64,000 nucleotides of DNA from contig NZ_SGXJ01000004.1 of NCBI RefSeq assembly GCF_004216905.1, positions 744,001-808,000 of the forward strand, read 5' to 3'. The notes under the pieces were generated by a model that was not told the origin of the DNA, did no database searches, and saw only the letters and a list, made by a program, of their open reading frames with translations. Position 1 is the stretch's first letter; each line of letters opens with the position of its first letter. This DNA comes from Kribbella sp. VKM Ac-2569 (lineage in GTDB: Bacteria > Actinomycetota > Actinomycetes > Propionibacteriales > Kribbellaceae). A program made the position numbers and the translations under genes. Below, piece after piece: positions 7,626-16,651 of the stretch.

Positions 7626-8900
7626 GTGGATGAGTACCTGGAACGCGTTGTCGACGCAGAGTTGGACGAACTGCTCGCCGGGCTTCCCGCGGTCACGCTG
7701 GACGGGCCCAAGGGGGTCGGAAAAACCGCGACGGCGGCTCGGCGGGCACGGACGGTGTACGCGTTGGACGATCCGGCCCGGAGGCTGCTGCTCGACGCCG
7801 AGCCTGATCGGTTGGATCGCGCCGAGCCGCCCGTGCTGCTCGACGAATGGCAACTGCATCCACAGGTATGGGACCAGGTTCGGCGTAGCGTCGACCGAGA
7901 CGTTACGCCGGGCCGCTTCCTGCTGACCGGCAGTGCGAGCCCGGTCAACGCGCCGACACATTCCGGCGCGGGCCGGATCGTCCGCTTGCGGATGCGCCCG
8001 ATGTCACTGTCCGAGCGTGGGGTCGAATCGCCCACTGTCAGCTTTCGGAGCCTGCTGACCGGTCGCCGGGAGGCGGTGCAAGGCACCACGAACATGCACC
8101 TGACGGACTACACCGAAGAGATCGTCCGGTCAGGCTTTCCTGGCATCCGGCAACTCACCGACAGGCCCCGACGCGCACAGCTCGCGGGGTACCTCGATCG
8201 AATCGTCGAGCGGGACTTTCCCGAGCAGGGGTATCTGGTGCGACGGCCGGCGACGCTGCGGGCCTGGCTGGCTGCGTACGCGGCAGCGACTGCCACAACA
8301 GCTTCGTACAACGCGATCCTTGACGCCGCGACCGCGGGAGACGTCGACAAGCCCGCGAAGACGACGACCATGGCGTACCGCGACGTACTCAGCCAGTTGT
8401 GGTTACTGGATCCCGTTGAGGCCTGGTTGCCGACCAGGAACCGGCTCAGCCGTGCCGCCTCGTCTCCGAAGCACCATCTCGCGGATCCGGCGCTGGCGGC
8501 GGCGCTGCTCGGCGTTGGCGTGACCGCCTTGCTGGACAATGCGGTCAAGGGGCATCAACGGATCAGGGACGGCGTTCTGCTCGGGCAGCTCTTCGAGTCG
8601 CTGGTCACCCTCGATGTACGGGTGTACGCACAGGCTGCCGAGGCCGTCGTACGGCACCTGAGGACCAGGAACGGTGATCACGAGGTGGATCTGATCGTCG
8701 AACGCGCCGACCACCGGGTGCTGGCGATCGAGGTGAAGCTCGCGCCCTACGTGACCGACGACGATGTGAAGCACCTGCTCTGGCTGCGATCCGAGATCGG
8801 TGAGGATCTTGTGGACGCGGTGGTGATCTGCACCGGTACCGACGCCTACCGCCGCCAAGACGGCATAGCGGTCGTCCCCGCGGCCTTGCTCGGCCCCTGA
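7626..8900 (+). CDS. AAA_14/DUF4143 ATP-binding protein
   Basis: A 424-residue protein of the AAA_14-DUF4143 family. Residues about 20-150 hold the ATPase core: Walker A GPKGVGKT, the LLDEWQ Walker B-like strand and the sensor RFLLTGSAS. Residues about 200-400 are DUF4143, ending in the nuclease-like HEVDLIVE...LAIEVKLAP pattern typical of this family (a PD-(D/E)xK-like fold). Function is unclear in the family; mobile, variably present genes are common. Start is GTG 7626; no Shine-Dalgarno is visible because the third repeat occupies that position. The next in-frame ATG would remove the Walker A. Confidence 0.85.
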   Translation: MDEYLERVVDAELDELLAGLPAVTLDGPKGVGKTATAARRARTVYALDDPARRLLLDAEPDRLDRAEPPVLLDEWQLHPQVWDQVRRSVDRDVTPGRFLLTGSASPVNAPTHSGAGRIVRLRMRPMSLSERGVESPTVSFRSLLTGRREAVQGTTNMHLTDYTEEIVRSGFPGIRQLTDRPRRAQLAGYLDRIVERDFPEQGYLVRRPATLRAWLAAYAAATATTASYNAILDAATAGDVDKPAKTTTMAYRDVLSQLWLLDPVEAWLPTRNRLSRAASSPKHHLADPALAAALLGVGVTALLDNAVKGHQRIRDGVLLGQLFESLVTLDVRVYAQAAEAVVRHLRTRNGDHEVDLIVERADHRVLAIEVKLAPYVTDDDVKHLLWLRSEIGEDLVDAVVICTGTDAYRRQDGIAVVPAALLGP

Positions 8901-8909
8901 GTCAAGGGA

Positions 8910-11348
8910 CTAGGGGCTCTTCAAGCCCGGCGTGGTGGTGAGCTGCGTCGGGACGGGGCTCGTGGGGAACGTCGGGCTGGTGGGGAACGTCGGCGTGGTG
9001 CTGGTTGGTGGTGGGCCGGTCGGGACGGGTTGGGTCGACTGGCTGGGGAACTGCGTGCCGGTCGGGAAGCTAGGCGTGCTCGACGGGGAGCCTGGCGTCT
9101 CGGTCGGGAAGCCGGGGGTTGGGGTGCCTGTGGGGGACGGCGTTCTTGTGGGGAACGGGTTCTCCGGGGGCGGCGGGTAGATCTGGTAGACGCGGACGGT
9201 TCCCAGCTGGAAGCGGAGTTCGGTCAGTTTGTCCAGGTTCTTCGGCGGGGCGCTGACGCGCTCGTCGAGCAGTAGCCATTGGACGCCGTACGTCGTCCGC
9301 AGCGTCTCGATCAACTGGCGGCTCGGGTTGCTGAACACTTCGTCGTTCAGCCGCAGCTCGTCCTGGTTCCAGTACGGTCCCTGCACGCCCGCGGGGTAGG
9401 TGTCGTCGACCCGCGTCCGGTAGGCCCAGCCCTCCACGAGTACGCGGCGTTCGGCGTACCCGGAGATCCAGTACGAACCCGTCTGGCAGTGCGACGCCCG
9501 CGGCTGGTGGCAGTGGACGTTCGTGGCGATCCGGTCGTTCGAGCCCGAGTTCCGCCGGATGAAGCGCGCCGCCTCGATCCCGCCCGGTGCGATCGACTCG
9601 TAGGACGTCAGAGGCGGGTTCGCGAACCGCCGTACGGACGCCACCGTCGGCGACACCGTCGTACCGACCAGCACCGCGATTGCGATCACAGCCCAGGTAC
9701 GTCGGGAACCGCGCAGGACCAGCCCGAATACGCCGATCCCGAGTACTGCGATCACGAGCGCGACCGTGAGGCCCTGCCCGAAGCAGTTGGCCGTCGTACA
9801 AGAACGAGGCGATCGGTAGCGGCCCCAGTAGATCGCTGCGACGCCGATCGCGATCGCGATCCCGGCGACCCAGTACTGCCGGCGCTCGAGCGAACCCAGC
9901 CCCCAGGTCGCGAGCAGTACGCCGAACAGGAACCCGGTCCGCACGAAGAACAGTTGGGTGTCCCCACGATCGGCCAGCAACGACGCGCCCAGCACCGCCG
10001 CCACGAACCCGAACACCAGGAACACCACCATCGGATCCCGGGCCACCCGCCGCTTGATCAGCAACGCGCCGACCAGGGGCATGACCCACCCGACGACGAC
10101 CACGACCGCGATCACCGCGACCGCGGACCCACCACCCATCCGGTCCGCGAGACTCTCGAACGTCGCGCCCGGATCGAACCGGACACTCGACGCCGCGCCC
10201 CGCAGGACGAAGAAGAACGTCAAGGTATAGGCCGCCGCAACGCCGACGCCGAGCACCAGCGCACGCAGGTTCAGTCGACCTGCGCGGACCGTCAGATAGA
10301 TCCAAGCGACCGCGAGCCCCGTCGCGTACACCGGCAGCGTCGTCGCCTTCGTCAACGCCAACGCGGCAACCAGCACACCCGCCGCGACAAACAGCCGGAA
10401 CAACTCGGCCCGCGTCGTCCCGGCCCGTCGTCGCAACAGCAACGCCGTCACCGCGATCAACGGCAGCAACAGCACCGTCGAGAACGCCTGCGGCGGATTC
10501 GTCAGCCCACCGAGCGAGAACAGCCCGTCCGCGAACACCCGGTCCGACACGGCCCACGGCCAAGCCACCAGGTCGCCACCGGCCACCACGAGCCCGGCAG
10601 CGATCGGAGCGGCGACGGCACGACCGGTCAGCAGCATGCCGACCGCGGCCGCGCCCAGAACGGTCAGCAGGATCCAGGTGAACGGCGCCATTCGATGCGT
10701 CAGTACGTCGAGCGGCACGCTGGTGATCCAGTGCGTGGACGCGATGTGGTCGTACGCCGCCCAATGGCTCGTCAGCCACCCGCCATCGGCGTACGGGACC
10801 TTCGGCGGGAAGTGGTGCGTGACCTCACCGGCCAGCGCGAGATTGTGTGGAGCGTCCGAATTCGGCCGCAGCGCGTTCGATCCGTCGAGCGGAATGAGCT
10901 GCGAGCCGACCCGGACGAACCAGGCGGCCGCGACCCCGACCGCGACCATCATCCCGGCCAGCGACCACCACGGCGTCGGCCGCTCCGGCAGTTTGCGACG
11001 CGGCAGCGCGCGCCACATCCCGAGCGCCAGCGCCGGCATCAGCAACGCCGCGAACGGCATCTTGAACAGCATCCCGAGCGGGTAGAGCAGCGCCTCGACG
11101 GCCAGCCCGAACGCCGTACCCAGGATCACGTCCGCGGACAACCAGCCGACACCGCCGGTCAGTCGCCGCCAGAACATCGTGCCCGGTACGACGATCACGA
11201 TCAGCAGGTAGGCGAGGTACGCGGCCGGCATCCACGGCGGGTGCTCCTGCAGCGCAACGAACCAGGCCAACGGCAGCACAGGCAAGCTCACCAAGGCCGC
11301 GGTTCGCTTGCCGCGCCCGGCCGCCCGCCGCTTCCCCGGTCTGATCAC
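8910..11348 (-). CDS. large multi-pass membrane protein with Pro/Thr-rich tail, possibly GT-C type
   Basis: About 812 residues with roughly 12-14 hydrophobic spans (ALVSLPVLPLAWFVAL, YLAYLLIVIVVPGTMFW and on), then a soluble ~150-residue domain and a final ~75 residues of Pro/Thr/Ser. An extracytoplasmic loop after the early spans contains LRPNSDAPHNLALAGEV and THWITSVPLDVL, an arrangement seen in lipid-linked-sugar GT-C glycosyltransferases; this assignment is tentative. Start is uncertain: GTG 11348 (VIRPGKRRAAGRG) gives a basic N-terminus before the first span; upstream in-frame codons overlap the divergent small gene. It converges with the AAA ATPase gene with a 9-bp gap. Confidence 0.75.
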   Translation of the reverse strand: MIRPGKRRAAGRGKRTAALVSLPVLPLAWFVALQEHPPWMPAAYLAYLLIVIVVPGTMFWRRLTGGVGWLSADVILGTAFGLAVEALLYPLGMLFKMPFAALLMPALALGMWRALPRRKLPERPTPWWSLAGMMVAVGVAAAWFVRVGSQLIPLDGSNALRPNSDAPHNLALAGEVTHHFPPKVPYADGGWLTSHWAAYDHIASTHWITSVPLDVLTHRMAPFTWILLTVLGAAAVGMLLTGRAVAAPIAAGLVVAGGDLVAWPWAVSDRVFADGLFSLGGLTNPPQAFSTVLLLPLIAVTALLLRRRAGTTRAELFRLFVAAGVLVAALALTKATTLPVYATGLAVAWIYLTVRAGRLNLRALVLGVGVAAAYTLTFFFVLRGAASSVRFDPGATFESLADRMGGGSAVAVIAVVVVVGWVMPLVGALLIKRRVARDPMVVFLVFGFVAAVLGASLLADRGDTQLFFVRTGFLFGVLLATWGLGSLERRQYWVAGIAIAIGVAAIYWGRYRSPRSCTTANCFGQGLTVALVIAVLGIGVFGLVLRGSRRTWAVIAIAVLVGTTVSPTVASVRRFANPPLTSYESIAPGGIEAARFIRRNSGSNDRIATNVHCHQPRASHCQTGSYWISGYAERRVLVEGWAYRTRVDDTYPAGVQGPYWNQDELRLNDEVFSNPSRQLIETLRTTYGVQWLLLDERVSAPPKNLDKLTELRFQLGTVRVYQIYPPPPENPFPTRTPSPTGTPTPGFPTETPGSPSSTPSFPTGTQFPSQSTQPVPTGPPPTSTTPTFPTSPTFPTSPVPTQLTTTPGLKSP
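8962..8997. repeat. 18-bp tandem repeat encoding the Pro/Thr tail
   Basis: GTGGGGAACGTCGGGCTG and the near copy GTGGGGAACGTCGGCGTG are adjacent within the 3' end of the membrane protein gene (reverse strand) and encode repeated TFPTSP units. This explains the repetitive Gly/Val frame seen on the opposite strand, which is not a gene. Confidence 0.7.
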
Positions 11349-11463
11349 CGGCAAAGTGTATGAGTCCGACGAGTCGCCCTCGTGGCCGGTGAGCCGTTTA
11401 CTGCCACGAACTTCGCATTTACACTCAGTAATCTCCCAGCCCCCGCAGCGTTCGGGAGGTTCG

Positions 11464-11703
11464 ATGGTCGTGCAGCACATCGCCGGCCTGCCGGTGGAGG
11501 AGGTCCTGCTGGCGGCACTCGCCGCCGCGAGCCCGGTGATCGCCCTGATCGGCTGGGAGATCAGCAGCCGAATCAAACGCCTGAATGCGCGGGTACGTCG
11601 TCGCGGGAACGGACCGGACCCGGACACCGCCCCGGTGGGGGACGCTAGGCTTCGGACTTATGAGTTCGGTGGATCGGAGTCGGGTCAGGGAGTTGATGGG
11701 TGA
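11464..11703 (+). CDS. small single-span membrane protein at head of the ACP cassette
   Basis: 79 residues, start ATG 11464 behind a clear GGGAGG five bases upstream. Residues about 10-31 are a transmembrane helix (VEEVLLAALAAASPVIALIG), followed by a basic juxtamembrane segment (SSRIKRLNARVRRRG) and a short polar tail, so the C-terminus is probably cytoplasmic. Its end overlaps the start of the acyl carrier protein gene by 44 bp in another frame, which suggests coupling. No family recognised. It could anchor or recruit the ACP machinery to the membrane, but nothing in the sequence proves it. Confidence 0.55.
   Translation: MVVQHIAGLPVEEVLLAALAAASPVIALIGWEISSRIKRLNARVRRRGNGPDPDTAPVGDARLRTYEFGGSESGQGVDG
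11646..11651 (+). promoter_or_regulatory. -10-like hexamer before the ACP gene
   Basis: TAGGCT ends 8 bp before the ATG of the acyl carrier protein and no Shine-Dalgarno is present, so an internal promoter giving a leaderless message is possible. Confidence 0.35.
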
Positions 11704-11911
11704 GGTGATGACGGCCCAGGGCCGGGCATTGCCGGCCGAGGACACGGCGGACCTGCGCGAGATCGGGTTCCGATCGCTGGACTTCTCCGAGCTGGCCCTC
11801 CGGGTGGAGGACGAACTCGGTGACGAGCTGAACTTCGATGCCCCTGGGCTGCGCCGGATCGCGACGGTCGGCGACGTACTGGACTTCATCGAGCAACTCC
11901 AGTCGGCGTGA
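11660..11911 (+). CDS. acyl carrier protein
   Basis: 83 residues with the four-helix ACP pattern. The phosphopantetheine site is IGFRSLDFSEL, where the Ser of SLDFSE replaces the usual DSLxxxE context; the rest (VEDELGDELNFDAPGLRRIATVGDVLDFIEQL) matches helices II-IV. It should carry an acyl thioester loaded by the adjacent AMP ligase. Its stop overlaps the GTG of that ligase (GTGA). Not the housekeeping FabF-linked ACP by context; it belongs to a dedicated three-gene cassette. Confidence 0.88.
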   Translation: MSSVDRSRVRELMGEVMTAQGRALPAEDTADLREIGFRSLDFSELALRVEDELGDELNFDAPGLRRIATVGDVLDFIEQLQSA

Positions 11912-13149
11912 ACACGCGGCGCCGGACCACCGCCTTGATCGGCGACGACAACACCGTCGTCGTCGCAGGCAAGCGCCTGACCTGGCGGACGCTGCGCAAA
12001 CTGCCGCAACTGCCGTCACCCGCGGCCGTACTGGTCGACAACGGCGCCGACGCGCTCGCCGCCCTCCGCCACCACGCGGTGCATGGCACCGAGCTACTGG
12101 TCGCGACCGAGTCCCGCGTCGACGAGCGCATGCGGGAGGAACTGGGCGAGTCCGGTTTCGCGGTCGTCCTGCCCGATGGGGCAATCACTCTCCCGCGGCT
12201 GAAGCGGGTCGAGGAGTCCGGCCGCGCCTGGCTGCTCACTTCCGGCTCCACCGGCCGCCCGAAGCGCATCGGCCACACCCTGGAGTCCCTGACCACCGTC
12301 ACCGCCGATCAACCGCCGCGCACCTGGCTGCTGCCGTACTCGCCGGGGACCTACGCCTGGTGGCAGGTCGTCACGCTCTCACTCACCCAGGCCGATCAGG
12401 GTCTGGTCGTGATCGAGCCGAGCGAACTCGAGGAATGGCCGAAGATCGCCACCGAGCACGGCGTCACGGCCGCCTCCGGTACGCCGACATTCTGGCGGCA
12501 GGCGATCTACCGCGACGCCGACGCGCTCGCCGACGTACCGCTGGAGCAGATCACGCTCGGCGGCGAGCCCGTCGACCAGGCGATCCTCGACCAGCTCCGG
12601 GAGATCTTCCCGACGACGCGGATCTCCTGGATCTACGCGTCCTCGGAGGTCGGCGCCTCGATCGTGGTGCACGACGGCAAGGCCGGGTTCCCCAAGGCCT
12701 GGCTCGATCGCGACCCCCACCCGGAACGCCCGGTCCTGAGCGTCGACGGCGACGAGCTCGTCATCCGCTCACCGCACCACGGCGCCGGTCAGATCGGTGC
12801 GGTCCACACCGGCGACCGGATCGAGTACGACGGGGACCGGGTGCTGATCACCGGTCGCCTGGACACCGACGAGATCAACGTCGGCGGGTCCAAGGTCTCG
12901 GCCGGTGTGGTCCGCAACGTGCTGATGGGCCACCCGGGCGTGTCCTGGGCGCGCGTCTTCGCCCGCAAGGCGCCGTTGGTCGGCCGGATGGTTGCGGCCG
13001 AGGTGGTCCCGAACCGGTCGCTCGGCCCGATCACGGACGCCGACCTGGTCCAGTGGTGTTCGACCCGGTTGCCGGACTACGGCGTACCGCGGCGGATCAA
13101 GTTCCTCGACCAGATCCCGCAGAAGGAAACCCTGAAGAGCGATGTCTGA
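11908..13149 (+). CDS. short acyl-AMP ligase (ANL superfamily), likely acyl-ACP synthetase
   Basis: 413 residues, about 100 shorter than standard acyl-CoA synthetases, with the loss in the N-terminal domain. Core motifs are intact: P-loop LLTSGSTGRPKRIGHT, A5-like YASSEVGAS, HTGDRIE, the hinge GRLDTDEINVGGSKVSAG and the C-terminal catalytic Lys in QKETLKSDV. It should activate a carboxylic acid with ATP and pass it to the ACP encoded just upstream (4-bp GTGA overlap). It overlaps the following SDR by 8 bp. A small acid such as acetoacetate or 3-hydroxybutyrate would fit the reductase partner; this is inference. Confidence 0.85.
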   Translation: MNTRRRTTALIGDDNTVVVAGKRLTWRTLRKLPQLPSPAAVLVDNGADALAALRHHAVHGTELLVATESRVDERMREELGESGFAVVLPDGAITLPRLKRVEESGRAWLLTSGSTGRPKRIGHTLESLTTVTADQPPRTWLLPYSPGTYAWWQVVTLSLTQADQGLVVIEPSELEEWPKIATEHGVTAASGTPTFWRQAIYRDADALADVPLEQITLGGEPVDQAILDQLREIFPTTRISWIYASSEVGASIVVHDGKAGFPKAWLDRDPHPERPVLSVDGDELVIRSPHHGAGQIGAVHTGDRIEYDGDRVLITGRLDTDEINVGGSKVSAGVVRNVLMGHPGVSWARVFARKAPLVGRMVAAEVVPNRSLGPITDADLVQWCSTRLPDYGVPRRIKFLDQIPQKETLKSDV

Positions 13150-13891
13150 AGCCCCCAGTGTCGTCCCGCCGGCCTCGGTCGTGCTGGTGTCCGGCGGTTC
13201 CCGCGGTCTCGGTCTGGCGATCGTCACCGACCTGCTCGCGGCCGGTATCAAGGTCGCCGCGTTCGCCCGTACCGTCACACCGGAGCTGACCGCGCTCGGT
13301 GAGAAGTACCCGAACCACCTGCACTACGGCTCGGTCGACGTCAACGACAGCGCGGCCGGGCAGGCGTTCGTCAAGGCGGTCGAGAGCAGGCTCGGCCCGA
13401 TCGATGCCTTGGTCAACAATGCGGCGATCGGGCAGGACTCGCTGCACGTCCACACCTCGGCCGACCACCTGGCCGAGATCATCCAGACGAACCTGACCTC
13501 GCCGCTGATCCTCACCCGCTTCGTATTGCGCCGGATGCTGGCGAAGGGCCTGAAGGGCCGGATCGTCAACATCACCTCGATCTGCGCGCAACGCGGCTAC
13601 CCCGGCCTGGTCGCGTACTCGGCGACCAAGGGCGGCATGGACGCGGCCACCCGTTCACTGGCTCGTGAACTCGGTGGCCGCATCCTCGCCAACGCCGTCG
13701 CCCCGGGGTTCTTCGCCTCGGAGATGTCCGCAGTCCTCGGCCAGACCCAGCTCGACCAGATCGTCCGCCGCACGCCGACCGGCCACCTGACCGAGCCGGA
13801 GGACGTACTTCCGGTCGTCCGCATGCTCCTGCTGGAGAACACGAACCTCAACGGCCAGGTGCTGGTCGTGGACGGCGCCGCTTCGATCTAG
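13142..13891 (+). CDS. SDR-family oxidoreductase (FabG-like)
   Basis: 249 residues, classical short-chain dehydrogenase: VSGGSRGLGLA nucleotide loop, LVNNAAIG, catalytic Ser in NITSICAQRG and YSATKGG, ending with the NGQVLVVDGAASI tail of FabG-type 3-ketoacyl-ACP reductases. Overlap with the ligase gene and the ACP two genes up suggest it reduces the ACP-bound acyl group. No ketosynthase or dehydratase is nearby, so full chain elongation is unlikely; a one-step keto reduction is the simplest reading. It ends 4 bp into the convergent oxidase gene. Confidence 0.85.
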   Translation: MSEAPSVVPPASVVLVSGGSRGLGLAIVTDLLAAGIKVAAFARTVTPELTALGEKYPNHLHYGSVDVNDSAAGQAFVKAVESRLGPIDALVNNAAIGQDSLHVHTSADHLAEIIQTNLTSPLILTRFVLRRMLAKGLKGRIVNITSICAQRGYPGLVAYSATKGGMDAATRSLARELGGRILANAVAPGFFASEMSAVLGQTQLDQIVRRTPTGHLTEPEDVLPVVRMLLLENTNLNGQVLVVDGAASI

Positions 13892-15279
13892 GGCCTGATG
13901 TTCTGGTTGCGGTGGAAGACGTTGTCCGGGTCGTACTTCTGCTTGATCTCGCGGAGCCGGTCGTACTTGTCGCCGTACGACGCCCGGATGCGGGCCTCGT
14001 CGGGCTCGGTCATACCGTTCACGTAGCTGCCGATGTTGATGGTGTGCGGCTGCAGGGCGTCCCAGAACGTCCGCACCCACGTGCGTTCAGCCTCGAGCGC
14101 CTCGCGGACCGGCGTCGTTGCGATCATGAACACCGCGTAGCGCTCGGTGCGCTGCCCGCTGAACGCGGTCGCGTCGTCCGCCGTCTCCAAGTAGCCGTGG
14201 TCGAGGTGGTAGAACATCGTGACCGACAGCGGCGACGTTTTCTGCGGGAACTGCTCGGTGATCACGTCGATCGCCTCGTCGGTCAGCGTCTCGAGGTAGG
14301 CGCCCTTCTCGTAGCGGCACATTCCCCATGCGTTCGGCTCGTCGATCGACTGCTGTACGGCGACGTACGGCATCGGCGTCGTGAACTCGAACAGCGGCGG
14401 CGGCAGCGTCCCGCGCAGTTGCCGCATCGCCTCGGCGTGCTGCTCGGGCGACCCGAATCCGACCGCGATGAGCGCGTATCCGACCTTGAAGTGGTGCTCT
14501 TCGGGGACGAACGGTGCCGGCGGCGCGTTCAGGCCGGCGATCACCACGTTCACCTCGCGCGGCAGTGCCGGGATCACCTCGCGGGCGGCCCGGAACAGTT
14601 CGACGCCCTGCTCCGCGCCCCAGAACGCGATGCCGTAGTTCACCATCGGCCCGGCCGGGTGCAACCGGAACTCGAACTCGGTGACGACGCCGAAGTTGCC
14701 GCCTCCGCCGCGGACGGCCCAGAACAGATCCGCGTTCTCATCCTCGGCCGCGCGCAGAATGCTGCCGTCCGCGGTGACGATCTGGACCGACTCCAGATTG
14801 TCGATGCTGAGCCCGTGCAGCCGGGTCAGTAGACCCATGCCGCCGCCGAGCACCAGCCCGCCGACTCCTGTGTGGCTGACGATGCCGGCCGGTACGGCGA
14901 GACCGTACTCCTGCGTCGCGGCGTCGAGATCCCCGAGCAGCGCACCACCGGCGGCACGCGCCCGGCGGGCCTCGGGATCCACCGACACCTGGTTCAACAG
15001 GCTCAGGTCGATCATCAGACCGTCGTCCACCGACGACAGCCCGGCCATGCTGTGCGCGCCTCCGCGGACAGCGATCTCCAAGCCCTCGGCGACCGCGTAG
15101 CGGACCGCGGCCTGCACGTCCGCGGCCGACCGTGGCCGCACGATCACCGCCGGACGGCGGTCGTGTTCGGCGTTCCAGAGCCGCCGCGCGTCGTCGTACC
15201 CCTCTTCACCCGGCCGCAGCGCAAGCCCCTCCAGGGTCGCGCGTAACGCGTCGAATCCGGTTTCCGCAAGTTGAGTCAT
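13888..15279 (-). CDS. FAD-linked oxidase, berberine bridge enzyme family
   Basis: 463 residues. The N-terminal FAD_binding_4 domain shows AVIVRPRSAADVQAAVRYA, the flavin-His motif RGGAHSMAG and VSHTGVGGLVLGGGMG with no Cys at the second attachment site, so flavin is probably bound only through the His. The C-terminal BBE segment is DPDNVFHRNQNIRP. These enzymes oxidise alcohols, sugars or secondary metabolites with O2; the substrate is not predictable. It is preceded by GGGGAAGCA before ATG 15279 and shares a 166-bp divergent promoter region with the DUF2786 gene. Confidence 0.88.
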   Translation of the reverse strand: MTQLAETGFDALRATLEGLALRPGEEGYDDARRLWNAEHDRRPAVIVRPRSAADVQAAVRYAVAEGLEIAVRGGAHSMAGLSSVDDGLMIDLSLLNQVSVDPEARRARAAGGALLGDLDAATQEYGLAVPAGIVSHTGVGGLVLGGGMGLLTRLHGLSIDNLESVQIVTADGSILRAAEDENADLFWAVRGGGGNFGVVTEFEFRLHPAGPMVNYGIAFWGAEQGVELFRAAREVIPALPREVNVVIAGLNAPPAPFVPEEHHFKVGYALIAVGFGSPEQHAEAMRQLRGTLPPPLFEFTTPMPYVAVQQSIDEPNAWGMCRYEKGAYLETLTDEAIDVITEQFPQKTSPLSVTMFYHLDHGYLETADDATAFSGQRTERYAVFMIATTPVREALEAERTWVRTFWDALQPHTINIGSYVNGMTEPDEARIRASYGDKYDRLREIKQKYDPDNVFHRNQNIRP

Positions 15280-15445
15280 TGCTTCCCCTCCCCGATGTGA
15301 TGCCGTCAGGCTCGGTGCCTGACCCCCTGTTGACAGCAGTCGTTCGTGCGCTGTCTTGAGTTACTGTCGGGAGTCGCGGGGTTATCCACAAGGGGGTGGA
15401 TTCCCGTTTTGGGCGGGAACTTCGGTGGGTGTCAGACTCGACGGC

Positions 15446-16651
15446 GTGAGTGACCAGGAAATCCTGCGGTTGTTGCCGATCACGGCTGCCGTCGTTGCTG
15501 TGCGTGACGATCGCGCCGACGCGCACCTGGCCCAGCTGGGTGCGTACGACGAGCGCGACCAGGCGCAGGTGGATCGGTGCGTGCAGGCGTTCCTCACCGG
15601 TCTGCTCCGTACCGCCTGGGAGCGTGGCTGGGCGCCGACCGATGTGGTCCAGCACGGCCGCCGCACACTGGATGCGGGCGTCGAGCCGTTGCTGCTGGCA
15701 GCGATCTCGGCTGAACACCGCGGTTACCGTCCGGCCACCATCGACCCTCGCTGGCTCGGCCAGCTGACAGATCTCGGCGTGCCGCAGCCCTTCACCGAGC
15801 TGAGCCTGACCGCTTGGGCGGCCGGCGCCCGCGTCGGCCGCTACCTCACGCTGCATCACGCCCTGTCCCTGGCCGGCTTCCTCCAGACCCTGCCGGTCGT
15901 GGCCCGGCTCTACCCCTTACCCGGTACGACGGTCCGCCGCACGCAGCCCGCCGTACCGGCGAACGGGAAGATGCTGGCGCGGATCCGCGGTCTGCTCGCG
16001 AAGGCGGAGGCGACCGAGTTCCCGGACGAGGCGGAGGCTCTGTCCGGTAAGGCGCAGGAGCTGATGGCCAAGTTCTCTCTGGACAGTGCCCTCCTGGACG
16101 CAGAGGTGGAGATCCCGGACGATTCCGCGGGGCGCCGGTTGTGGGTCGAGACGCCGTACGTCTCGGCCAAGGCACAGCTGGTCGGCGCGGTCGCTGCGGC
16201 GAATCGGTGCCGCACCGTCGTGATCGACGAGCTGGCCGTCGTCACCATCGTCGGCGCCGAAGTTGACCTCCAACACACCGAGATCCTCAGCACATCCCTG
16301 CTGGTGCAGGCGAATCGCGCGATGCTTGCTGCTGGCAAACACATCGGCCACCGGGGTGAGTCCCGGACGCGATCGTTCCGGCAGTCGTTCCTGATGGCCT
16401 ACGCGCAACGGATCGGCGAACGCTTGGAGCAGACCGCTGCCGCGACCCAGGCCGCCGTACCCGAAGCGGCTGCGGACCGTCTGCTGCCGGTGCTGGCCAA
16501 GCGCGAGGAGCAGGTGGACGCGTTGTTCACCCAGCTGTTCCCGAACACGACTACCCGGCGGACTCGCATCACCAACGGCGCCGGGTGGAACGCTGGCGTG
16601 ACCGCAGCCAATCAGGCGCAGCTCGAGGGGCGCAGGCAGGTACGCCGGTGA
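15446..16651 (+). CDS. DUF2786 domain protein
   Basis: About 401 residues from GTG 15446 (VSDQEILRLLPITAAV); the frame is open back to 15356 but the extra N-terminus is Gly/Arg-rich without structure, so the start is uncertain. DUF2786 lies at about residues 172-213 (MLARIRGLLAKAEATEFPDEAEAL...). The C-terminal half carries GAEVDLQHTEILSTSLLVQANR and RSFRQSFLMAYAQRIGERL, conserved in actinobacterial members. No biochemical role is known. Its stop overlaps the GTG of the epimerase-like gene (GTGA). Confidence 0.8.
   Translation: MSDQEILRLLPITAAVVAVRDDRADAHLAQLGAYDERDQAQVDRCVQAFLTGLLRTAWERGWAPTDVVQHGRRTLDAGVEPLLLAAISAEHRGYRPATIDPRWLGQLTDLGVPQPFTELSLTAWAAGARVGRYLTLHHALSLAGFLQTLPVVARLYPLPGTTVRRTQPAVPANGKMLARIRGLLAKAEATEFPDEAEALSGKAQELMAKFSLDSALLDAEVEIPDDSAGRRLWVETPYVSAKAQLVGAVAAANRCRTVVIDELAVVTIVGAEVDLQHTEILSTSLLVQANRAMLAAGKHIGHRGESRTRSFRQSFLMAYAQRIGERLEQTAAATQAAVPEAAADRLLPVLAKREEQVDALFTQLFPNTTTRRTRITNGAGWNAGVTAANQAQLEGRRQVRR

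Noticed and set aside
8932..9180. Gly/Val repeat protein on the forward strand
   Set aside because: Complement of the Pro/Thr tail repeats of the reverse membrane protein.
9279..11363. 694-codon forward frame opposite the membrane protein
   Set aside because: Arg/Gln/His-rich composition with no domains; it mirrors the third-position G/C of the reverse gene, which has coherent transmembrane helices.
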